From assembly GCF_000259075.1 (NCBI RefSeq), contig NZ_AJKI01000031.1, positions 1 to 64,000 of the forward strand: a stretch of DNA of 64,000 bases, read 5' to 3'. Position numbers and translations under genes: made by a program. Of the stretch, positions 17,654 to 24,859 are shown in pieces. Every line of letters begins with the position of its first letter. The first letter of the stretch is position 1. The notes under the pieces are model-generated. The model worked only from the letters and a program-made list of their open reading frames with translations, had not been told where the DNA came from and made no database searches. The DNA is from Marinilabilia salmonicolor JCM 21150 (GTDB lineage: Bacteria; Bacteroidota; Bacteroidia; Bacteroidales; Marinilabiliaceae).

Positions 17654-18916
17654 ATGAAGGTTGATGTTCTATTAGGATTACAATGGGGCGACGAAGGGAA
17701 AGGAAAAGTCGTGGACGTTCTAACCCCGGAATATGATGTTATTACCCGATTTCAGGGCGGCCCAAACGCCGGTCACACCCTCGAATTTGACAACAAGAAA
17801 TTTGTTCTTCACAACATCCCATCGGGGATTTTCCAGGGCGACAAAATTAACGTCATTGGAAATGGTGTTGTACTGGATCCTATCATCTTTAAACAAGAGA
17901 TTGACGACCTCAAAGCCCAGGGCATTGACCTGACCAATTCGCTTTTCATTTCCAAAAAAGCCCACCTGATTTTGCCCACACATCGAATTCTGGACGCTGC
18001 CTCAGAGGCCTCTAAAGGAAAAACCAAGATTGGTTCAACCCTGAAAGGAATCGGCCCCACTTATATGGACAAAACAGGACGAAACGGCATTCGCGTAGGC
18101 GACATTCTGTCCAACTTTGAAGAGAAATATGCTGCACTGAAAGAAAAGCATGAGCAACTGATTAAGATGTATGGCTTCGAATACAATCTGGCAGATTATG
18201 AAGAAGGCTTAAAAGAAGGCATTGAAGCCCTGAAAGAATTTACGCTCATTGACAGTGAACATGAACTCAACCGATACCTCAAGGGAGGCCAGTCCATCTT
18301 GGCCGAAGGAGCACAGGGAACGTTGCTGGATATTGACTTTGGTTCTTATCCGTTTGTAACCTCCTCCAATACTGTTTGTGCAGGAGCCTGTATCGGAATG
18401 GGAATATCCCCCCGAAGCATCGGAGAAGTTTACGGTATCTTTAAAGCCTACTGCACACGAGTGGGATCCGGCCCCTTCCCGACCGAACTGTTCGACGAAG
18501 ATGGTGACAAAATGCGTGAACACGGTCATGAATTTGGCAGTACCACGGGCCGGCCGCGTCGTTGCGGATGGCTCGATCTGGTAGCGCTTAAGTACAGTGT
18601 TATGGTGAACGGTGTTACCAAATTGATTATGATGAAGAGTGATGTGCTTGGATGTTTCGAAACAATCAAAATTGCCACTGCTTACAAAATAGGTGACACA
18701 GTTACAGAAGAATTCCCATTTGAGCTTCCGGAAAACCTGGAGCCTGTGTATAAGGAACTGCCCGGTTGGAACTGTGACCTGACAAGTCTGAAGTCGGAGG
18801 ATGAATTCCCTCAGCAACTGAAGGATTACATTAAGTTCCTGGAAGATGAACTGGAAGTTCCCATTACCATCGTATCGGTGGGCCCCGACAGAGAACAGAC
18901 GATTGTCAGAGAATAG
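17654..18916 (+). CDS. purA: Adenylosuccinate synthetase
   Basis: PurA makes adenylosuccinate from IMP, aspartate and GTP, the first committed step to AMP. 420 residues from the ATG at 17654 (MKVDVLLGLQWGDEGKGK). A longer frame exists from 17540 but its 38 extra residues do not look like the family. Motifs: QWGDEGKGK P-loop, GGPNAGHT, GSTLKGIGPTYMDK, GAQGTLLDIDFGSYPFVTSSN, and GRPRRCGWLDLVALKYSV. It is followed by a strong terminator. Confidence 0.97.
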   Translation: MKVDVLLGLQWGDEGKGKVVDVLTPEYDVITRFQGGPNAGHTLEFDNKKFVLHNIPSGIFQGDKINVIGNGVVLDPIIFKQEIDDLKAQGIDLTNSLFISKKAHLILPTHRILDAASEASKGKTKIGSTLKGIGPTYMDKTGRNGIRVGDILSNFEEKYAALKEKHEQLIKMYGFEYNLADYEEGLKEGIEALKEFTLIDSEHELNRYLKGGQSILAEGAQGTLLDIDFGSYPFVTSSNTVCAGACIGMGISPRSIGEVYGIFKAYCTRVGSGPFPTELFDEDGDKMREHGHEFGSTTGRPRRCGWLDLVALKYSVMVNGVTKLIMMKSDVLGCFETIKIATAYKIGDTVTEEFPFELPENLEPVYKELPGWNCDLTSLKSEDEFPQQLKDYIKFLEDELEVPITIVSVGPDREQTIVRE

Positions 18917-18996
18917 AAAAAATAGTTTGTAGTGAATAGCCGGTAGTGAACAGTCAGGTTTGACTTTGAAATCACCAACTTCTAAACTACAAAAAT

Positions 18997-19042
18997 CAAA
19001 AAAAGCAGCCTTCTCAATGTATTGAGAGAGCTGCTTTTTTTG
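18997..19042. terminator. Strong terminator after purA
   Basis: AAAAAAAGCAGC and TCTCAAT pair with ATTGAGA and GCTGCTTTTTTT around a 2-nt loop, with an A-run before and a T-run after. It would work in both directions, though only purA transcription needs it here. Confidence 0.88.
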
Positions 19043-19055
19043 ATTCATTGCCTTA

Positions 19056-19257
19056 ATAGTGCGCGTCTATAAAGTCGGGAAAGTTTGTAAAAAGTCATGT
19101 GTCTGATCAGAAAGTGCCAGTTGCAAGGCTTGCGACCGCGTGCCGCCTAAAGCTTTAGCGGTGGCGCAAGCCGCCAAAAACGGAGTTTACTTGGGTAAAT
19201 GAGTATTTTGGCGGCAAGCATAACGCAGCAAGTGGTACTTTATGGACAGACTCTAGT
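19056..19257 (+). repeat. Family A structured element, copy A3
   Basis: Left end TAGTGCGCGTCTATAAAGT, right end ACTTTATGGACAGACTCTAG. Inner stem GCCGCCAAAA/TTTTGGCGGC encloses CGGAGTTTACT...GTAAATGAG; outer stem AAAGTGCCAGTTGC pairs with GCAAGTGGTACTTT with a wobble and one mismatch. An extra hairpin GCCGCC-TAAAGCTTTA-GCGGTGGC (19142-19165) is inserted on the 5' side, making this the longest copy. It lies between the purA terminator and hutI. Confidence 0.87.
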
Positions 19258-19348
19258 AACCAAAAAGCATGAGGAAACTCAGCATCAGGATTCAACCTTT
19301 AAAGAATCAAATTTTGTATCTTTAAATGCAGTCTAAAAAACAATCCTG

Positions 19349-20587
19349 ATGAGCACACTACTTATAAAAAACATCAAACAGCTGGTTTCAGCAAGCAATA
19401 CTCCTCCTGATAAAGCAGCCGGCAAAACGATGCAGGAAATCCCTGTCATCGAAAATGCCTGGCTCCTGATCCAAGACGGGATTATCAGGAACTTTGGCCC
19501 AATGAGTGAAATACCTCATCCCGGGAACGGGGAAATCATTGATGCGTCCGACCGTTTTGTATTGCCCGCATGGTGCGATTCCCACACCCACCTGGTTTTT
19601 GCGAAATCGCGCGAGATCGAATATACCGATAAAATAAGAGGTCTCAGTTATGAAGAAATAGCCAAACGAGGTGGCGGGATTCTCAATTCTGCAAAAATGA
19701 TGCAGGAAGCCGATGAAGAGCAACTTTTTAAAGATGCCATGATTCGTCTTCAGGAAATAGTTCGCTGGGGAACCGGTGCCGTTGAGATAAAAAGCGGTTA
19801 TGGACTTACCACCGAAACCGAATTAAAAATGCTCAGGGTCATCAAACGTCTGAAAAACGAGAGTCCCGTAACCATCCGGTCCACTTTTCTGGGGGCTCAT
19901 GCCGTACCGGCTCAATTCAAAGGAAATCCAGACAAATATGTGGATCTGGTTATCAATGAGATGTTGCCGGCGGTGGCAGAAGAACAATTGGCCGATTTTG
20001 TGGATGTATTTTGCGATCGTGGCTTTTTCTCCGTCAATCAAACAGACAGAATTCTTGACGCCGCAACTAAATATGGTCTGCAACCCAAAATCCACGCCAA
20101 CGAACTGGATTTCTCAGGTGGCATCCAGACCGGAATCAAGCACAAAGCACTGTCGGTTGACCACCTTGAATATACAGGAGAGGAGGAAATAAGAGCCTTG
20201 CTAAACTCCGATACCATGCCCGTTATTCTTCCCGGAGCAGCCTTCTTCCTAAATCTAAAATATGCCCCGGCCAGAGAAATTATTGATGCGGGATTGCCCC
20301 TCACGCTTGCAACAGATTTTAACCCGGGTTCTTCCCCCTCCGGCAATATGCAATTAATCATCTCCATGGCCAGCATTCTGTATAAAATGTTGCCCCGTGA
20401 AGCCATCAATGCAGTTACCATCAATGGGGCCTACGCCATGGGCTTACAAAATGAACTGGGAACCATCACAAAAGGAAAGAAAGCCAACCTCATCATTACC
20501 AAAGCCATCCCCAGCATAGAATACATTCCATACGCCTATGGAGAAAACAAGGTGGAACAGACCATCCTGAACGGAGTCATCCAATAA
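19349..20587 (+). CDS. hutI: Imidazolonepropionase
   Basis: HutI opens the ring of imidazolonepropionate to N-formimino-glutamate, the third step of histidine degradation. 412 residues of the amidohydrolase fold: metal ligands in CDSHTHLVF (His79, His81), IKSGYGLTTETELKML, the FLGAHAVP motif (metal His), VDHLEY, and TDFNPGSSPSGNMQ with the catalytic/metal Asp. It is followed 66 bp later by ftcD, which acts on the product, so the pair is a histidine-use operon. hutH and hutU are not in the window. Confidence 0.96.
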   Translation: MSTLLIKNIKQLVSASNTPPDKAAGKTMQEIPVIENAWLLIQDGIIRNFGPMSEIPHPGNGEIIDASDRFVLPAWCDSHTHLVFAKSREIEYTDKIRGLSYEEIAKRGGGILNSAKMMQEADEEQLFKDAMIRLQEIVRWGTGAVEIKSGYGLTTETELKMLRVIKRLKNESPVTIRSTFLGAHAVPAQFKGNPDKYVDLVINEMLPAVAEEQLADFVDVFCDRGFFSVNQTDRILDAATKYGLQPKIHANELDFSGGIQTGIKHKALSVDHLEYTGEEEIRALLNSDTMPVILPGAAFFLNLKYAPAREIIDAGLPLTLATDFNPGSSPSGNMQLIISMASILYKMLPREAINAVTINGAYAMGLQNELGTITKGKKANLIITKAIPSIEYIPYAYGENKVEQTILNGVIQ

Positions 20588-20653
20588 CCGGAAGAATCTC
20601 CAATTAAAAATAAAGTCTAGTATTACATTCAACTTCCAAAAAAAATAACCATC

Positions 20654-22348
20654 ATGCAACAACTCATAGAATGCGTCCCCAATTTCTCGGAAGGACGGGA
20701 TATGGAAATCATAAAACAAATTACCGATGAAATAGAATCAGTCAAAGGAATTCAACTGGTGGATGTGGATCCCGGAAAAGCTACCAACCGTACAGTAGTT
20801 ACTTTTGTCGGAGAGCCCAAACCAGTTATGGAAGCAGCTTTCATGGCCATCAAAAAAGCATCTCAGCTTATTGACATGCGCCATCATAAGGGTGCCCACC
20901 CTCGTTTTGGAGCCACCGATGTTTGTCCACTGGTTCCGGTATCAGGCATCTCCATGGAAGAAACGGCAAAAATGGCCAACGAACTGGCCCGAAGGGTTGG
21001 AGAAGAACTGGAGATTCCTGCCTTTTGCTACGAAGCTGCAGCCAACGAAGAGAAAAGAAAAAATCTGGCCAACTGCCGGGAAGGGGAATACGAAGCCCTG
21101 GAAAAAAGACTTTCATCGACCGAATGGAAACCCGATTACGGCCCCGCTACCTGGAATCACAACACGGCAAAGACAGGAGCCACAGCCATTGGTGCCAGAA
21201 ACTTCCTGATTGCCTACAATGTAAACCTCAACACCACTTCCGTAAGACGAGCCAACTCCGTGGCTTTCGATGTTCGCGAAAGAGGTCGGGTTAAAAAAGA
21301 GGGAGATCCCATTACCGGAAAAGTAGTAACCGATGAAAAAGGGAATAAAGTCTGGGAACCGGGATTACTTAAATCTGTCAAAGGAATCGGCTGGTTTATT
21401 GAAGAATACGGCATTGCTCAAATTTCCATGAATCTCACAGACATATCTGTAACATCTCTACATAATGCTTTTGATGTTACCAGCGAACGAGCTGCAGCCA
21501 GAGGCTTAAGGGTGACGGGTTCCGAGTTAGTAGGGGTAGTGCCGCTGGAGGCCATGCTGGAGGCTGGAAGATACTTTCTGAAAAAACAGCGTCGCTCCAC
21601 AGGACTTCCTGAAGAAGAAATAATCAGAATTGCAGTAAAATCAATGGGACTGGATGAATTGTATCCATTCGAACCCGACAAAAAAATCATTGAGTATATC
21701 CTTAAAGATAAAAGCATAAAAAAGCTTACCGACCGGACGCTGAAATCTTTTGCAGATGAAACAGCTTCCGAATCACCTGCTCCAGGAGGAGGTTCTATTG
21801 CAGCATATACAGGCGCTTTAGGAGCCGCTTTAGGAACAATGGTAGCCAATTTATCCGCTCACAAACGAGGTTGGGATCACCGGTGGGAAGCGTTTTCTGC
21901 AGAAGCTGAGAAAGGAATGCATATCCAACAAAAACTCCTGCTCCTCGTAGATGAAGACACTGACGCTTTTAATAAAATAATGGATGCGTTTTCACTTCCC
22001 AAAAACAATGAAGACGAAAAAGCTGCCAGAACCAAAGCCATTCAAAAAGCAACCGAAAATGCCACTCGGATTCCCCTAAAGGTTATGAAAACTGCCTTCG
22101 AAAGCTTCGCCCTGCTCAAAAACATGGCAGAAAACGGCAACCCCAACTCGGTGAGTGACGCCGGAGTGGGCGCTTTATGTGCACGGGCAGCTGTGCGAGG
22201 CGCCATGCTCAATGTGCTCATCAATGCAGGTGGACTTGCCGATAAAACACTTGCCGGGGCACTGATCAACGAAGGGAAAGCCATTGAGGAACAAGCCCTG
22301 AATGAAGAAGAATCAATAATGAAGATTGTTAACGATAAAATAAAATGA
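20654..22348 (+). CDS. ftcD: Glutamate formimidoyltransferase / formimino-THF cyclodeaminase fusion
   Basis: A 564-residue bifunctional enzyme. The N-terminal ~325 residues are the formimidoyltransferase (LIECVPNFSEGRD, HHKGAHPRFGATDVCPLVPVSG, the catalytic-region His), moving the formimino group from N-formimino-glutamate to tetrahydrofolate. The C-terminal ~210 residues are the cyclodeaminase (SFADETASESPAPGGGSIAAYTGALG), yielding methenyl-THF and ammonia. The two domains are joined by a short linker (about 330-355). It follows hutI and overlaps by four bases the ThrRS-editing-domain gene. Confidence 0.96.
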   Translation: MQQLIECVPNFSEGRDMEIIKQITDEIESVKGIQLVDVDPGKATNRTVVTFVGEPKPVMEAAFMAIKKASQLIDMRHHKGAHPRFGATDVCPLVPVSGISMEETAKMANELARRVGEELEIPAFCYEAAANEEKRKNLANCREGEYEALEKRLSSTEWKPDYGPATWNHNTAKTGATAIGARNFLIAYNVNLNTTSVRRANSVAFDVRERGRVKKEGDPITGKVVTDEKGNKVWEPGLLKSVKGIGWFIEEYGIAQISMNLTDISVTSLHNAFDVTSERAAARGLRVTGSELVGVVPLEAMLEAGRYFLKKQRRSTGLPEEEIIRIAVKSMGLDELYPFEPDKKIIEYILKDKSIKKLTDRTLKSFADETASESPAPGGGSIAAYTGALGAALGTMVANLSAHKRGWDHRWEAFSAEAEKGMHIQQKLLLLVDEDTDAFNKIMDAFSLPKNNEDEKAARTKAIQKATENATRIPLKVMKTAFESFALLKNMAENGNPNSVSDAGVGALCARAAVRGAMLNVLINAGGLADKTLAGALINEGKAIEEQALNEEESIMKIVNDKIK

Positions 22349-22785
22349 AGGTTCTTGTATTTTACACCAAACGATTTGCATACAAAACAGCGGAACAAAA
22401 CCTGCCCGATGAAGATCTGAAGGTTTTTTATCCCGACACAGCGGTTATTAAACATCAGGAAGAGCACAAAGATTGCATCACTGCTTTCATTCAGGTGGAA
22501 GCTGAGGATGAAGAACGAGACCTGAAGAGCAGGGAGAAAAAACTGGCCAATCACCTGAAATGGGTAGCCAGAAAAAATAACTGCTCGGATATCCTTTTGC
22601 ACTCCTTCGCTCACCTCTCCGCATCAAAAGCTTCCCTGAAATTTACCGCTCAACTGTTTGATGCCACACGGAAACGACTAAATAATGGAGACTATACCGC
22701 CAGCCAAACGCCATTCGGGTTTTTTCTGGATCTGGATATGGAAGCACCCGGGTTTTCCATGGCTCGCGTGTGGGGCGATCTTTGA
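22345..22785 (+). CDS. Stand-alone archaeal-type threonyl-tRNA synthetase editing domain
   Basis: 146 residues matching the archaeal ThrRS N-terminal editing domain, a relative of D-aminoacyl-tRNA deacylase, which clears mischarged seryl-tRNA(Thr). Visible: MKVLVFYTKRFAYK at the start, a central VEAEDE segment, ILLHSFAHLSASKA, and the C-terminal QTPFGFFLDLDMEAPGFSMARVW, where the PFG and the Ala-Arg-x-Trp words are family hallmarks. No synthetase domain is attached. It starts inside the ftcD stop codon (ATGA), so it is the third gene of the hut operon. Why it is there is unknown. It could act in trans in proofreading, or be a deacylase with another substrate. Confidence 0.78.
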   Translation: MKVLVFYTKRFAYKTAEQNLPDEDLKVFYPDTAVIKHQEEHKDCITAFIQVEAEDEERDLKSREKKLANHLKWVARKNNCSDILLHSFAHLSASKASLKFTAQLFDATRKRLNNGDYTASQTPFGFFLDLDMEAPGFSMARVWGDL

Positions 22786-22944
22786 TTAGAGTTTTGAGTT
22801 CTGAGTTTGGTTTGGGGTTTTGAGTTTACTGAGCCACACTTGAGGAAACGCCCGGCTGTGCGTGTAACCAGCCAATATGAAGTTCAATATCCAAAACCCG
22901 GAATCTGGAGATGCACTACCCGCCCGGGAATATTTGAAGACCCT

Positions 22945-23085
22945 TGATCAAATGAAACAAGCATGGCAACGATTGTCACAAACCGCGTGTCGCTGAAGCT
23001 TTAGCGCCGCGCCGTCGGCAAGCCTTTGGCGGCCAATGGGAGGCACAAGAGAATGTAGATAATCAATCATGCTTGTTCCATCAGA
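22945..23085. repeat. Family H repeat, copy 2
   Basis: TGATCAAATGAAACAAGCATG (22945-22965) is inverted at 23068-23085 as CATGCTTGTTCCATCAGA. Inside is GCTGAAGCTTTAGCG, similar to the extra hairpin of family A copy A3, and a GGCAAGCCTTTGGCGGCC palindrome. Part of a 609-bp gap without a credible gene; a 39-codon frame at 22876-22995 runs into the repeat and is not considered real. Confidence 0.6.
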
Positions 23086-23140
23086 CCAATAACTTAAACA
23101 AATTATTGGCTAAAGTTTAAAATAGGTTTTTTGAAATTAG

Positions 23141-23240
23141 AGATTGCTTCGGGCAAGGCCCTCGCAATGACAAAGTCTGCCAACATCTTCCATCTAACAG
23201 AAAAAAACGTTCATTGCGAGGGCTCAGCCCGAAGCAATCT
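23141..23240. repeat. Family E long inverted repeat
   Basis: Two 30-bp arms (23141-23170 and 23211-23240) are complementary except for the central three bases. Each arm is also a smaller palindrome, GGGC-nnn-GCCC, flanked by AGATTGCTTC and CTCGCAATGA. The arms are separated by 40 bp. The pattern resembles dispersed intergenic repeats; no second copy is in the window. Confidence 0.8.
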
Positions 23241-23393
23241 ATAAACTTAAGCCAAATTATTTACTGATGAAACAATGTATGATTCATCTCTTCCGTTTTA
23301 AACCTGAGGAATGCGACCAAATACAAGCTCCATAAAGAACCTCCACCATATTTTTACTATTTTTGTAATTCACCATTTAAAGAATTTCAAATT

Positions 23394-24290
23394 ATGAAGC
23401 CAACATTATTAATTCTGGCAGCAGGAATGGGCAGTCGCTATGGCGGCCTGAAACAAATGGACGAATTAGGCCCTAATGGAGAATCCATCATCGACTACTC
23501 GGTCTTTGATGCCATACGCGCCGGATTTGGGAAAGTGGTTTTTGTCATCCGTCCCTCTTTTGCGGATGCTTTTAAGGAGCGTTTTGAAAGCCGCCTGAAA
23601 GGGAAAATTGAGACCGAATACGTTTTTCAGGAACTGGAAAATATCCCTTCAGAATTCTCCATTCCCGAAGGGCGCGAGAAACCCTGGGGAACCGGTCATG
23701 CCATGCTTATGGCTAAAGAGGTTATCAATGAACCATTTGCCATCATCAATGCCGATGACTTTTACGGACATGAAGCCTATAAAAGTGCGGTGGACTTCAT
23801 CAATAATAATCCGAAAGAAAATGAGTATGCCATGATTGGTTATGCACTTAAAAACACTCTTTCGGAACATGGAACAGTTTCTAGAGGTGTTTGCGAGACC
23901 GACAGCAACGGATACCTGCAGGAAGTTACCGAACGCACCAAAATAGGCTGGGAAGACGGTAAGGTATTCTTTTACGAAGGTGATAGTAAAACTGAATTAA
24001 CCGGCAATGAGCCCGTCTCCATGAACTTCTGGATCTTCAAACCGGCTTTCTTTGGTGAACTGGAGAAAGGGTTCAACAAGTTTCTGGCAGAAAAAGGTCA
24101 GGAGATGAAATCTGAATACTATTTTAACGTTAAGGCCGATGAACTTATAAAAGCCGGCGAAGCCTCCACAAAAGTTATTGACACCGATGCCAAATGGTTT
24201 GGAGTTACTTATCAGGAAGACAAACCAATTGTTGAGGAAAGCCTCAACAAACTTATTGAGAAGGGTGAATACCCTGCAAAACTTTGGTAA
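23394..24290 (+). CDS. NDP-sugar pyrophosphorylase-type nucleotidyltransferase
   Basis: 298 residues with the sugar-nucleotidyltransferase signature LAAGMGSRYGGLKQMDELGPNGESIIDYS (residues 8-36) and AIINADDFYG for metal binding. It resembles a conserved Bacteroidota protein of the GalU/RfbA superfamily that stands alone; the actual sugar is unknown. TATTTTTG at 23358-23365 could be its -7 element. A terminator-like hairpin follows, so it is probably monocistronic. Confidence 0.85.
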   Translation: MKPTLLILAAGMGSRYGGLKQMDELGPNGESIIDYSVFDAIRAGFGKVVFVIRPSFADAFKERFESRLKGKIETEYVFQELENIPSEFSIPEGREKPWGTGHAMLMAKEVINEPFAIINADDFYGHEAYKSAVDFINNNPKENEYAMIGYALKNTLSEHGTVSRGVCETDSNGYLQEVTERTKIGWEDGKVFFYEGDSKTELTGNEPVSMNFWIFKPAFFGELEKGFNKFLAEKGQEMKSEYYFNVKADELIKAGEASTKVIDTDAKWFGVTYQEDKPIVEESLNKLIEKGEYPAKLW

Positions 24291-24311
24291 TTTTATTCAA
24301 ACCATTATATA

Positions 24312-24355
24312 CAAAAGGGTTGTTTTTCGGAGAATATGAAGAACAACCCTTTTGT
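24312..24355. terminator. Terminator after the nucleotidyltransferase gene
   Basis: AAAAGGGTTGTT (24313-24324) pairs with AACAACCCTTTT (24342-24353), with A and T runs on the two sides. Confidence 0.75.
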
Positions 24356-24414
24356 ATTCGTGAATTAACCTTGTCCTAAATAAACATTTTGAACATACTG
24401 GCTGGCTTGACGGG

Positions 24415-24479
24415 AACTGACCCTGGCAGGTAAGCCTAAAAACAAGGTTGTTTTATCGTAAAATCGTCTTTGTTTGAAT
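24415..24479. repeat. Family C inverted repeat, right copy
   Basis: Inverted copy of positions 1-66 (CAGGTAAGCCTAAAAACAAG ... AAAATCGTCTTTGTTTGAAT), about 24 kb away. It lies in a 570-bp gap between convergent genes. Confidence 0.75.
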
Positions 24480-24564
24480 CTCATGCGCGCAGCAAGCGAG
24501 GTGAGTTTTGACGATTACGATTAAAGAACCGTAATTTTTAGATCGAAAGCTGACTCAGTCTTGG

Positions 24565-24700
24565 ATTATTGCGACTAGCGAGAACAATATCAAGCTTGCT
24601 TGAAAATTGTCGAGTGTAGCAATAATCATGTAAATAAATATTGCGATAAGTGAGTGCAGTAGCCAAGCTCGCTTGGATAATGCCGAACGCAGCAATAATC
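24565..24700. repeat. Two tandem degenerate palindromic units
   Basis: Unit 1 (24565-24627) and unit 2 (24638-24700) share the layout ATTGCGA ... GAG ... CAAGCTnGCTTG ... CGnGnnGCAATAATC. The centres CAAGCTTGCTTG and CCAAGCTCGCTTGG are palindromic and the unit ends are inverted (ATTATTGC/GCAATAAT). The rest of the gap holds nothing recognised. Confidence 0.65.
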
Positions 24701-24859
24701 TTAAAATATTTTCTTTGTCCCGATATAGGTTTTTGTTGGTTCTGGAAAACCAAAACCATACAAAACCATAATCGGAATCAGGGTTTAAGGGATGAAATCC
24801 CTTTTGGGAAATATTTAGGACACTATTGTTCGTGAATAATCTGGCAAGAGTTTAAATAC

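Noticed and set aside
22876-22995. 39-codon open frame after the ThrRS-editing-domain gene
   Set aside because: It runs into the family H repeat, has no good ribosome-binding site and no recognisable protein features.
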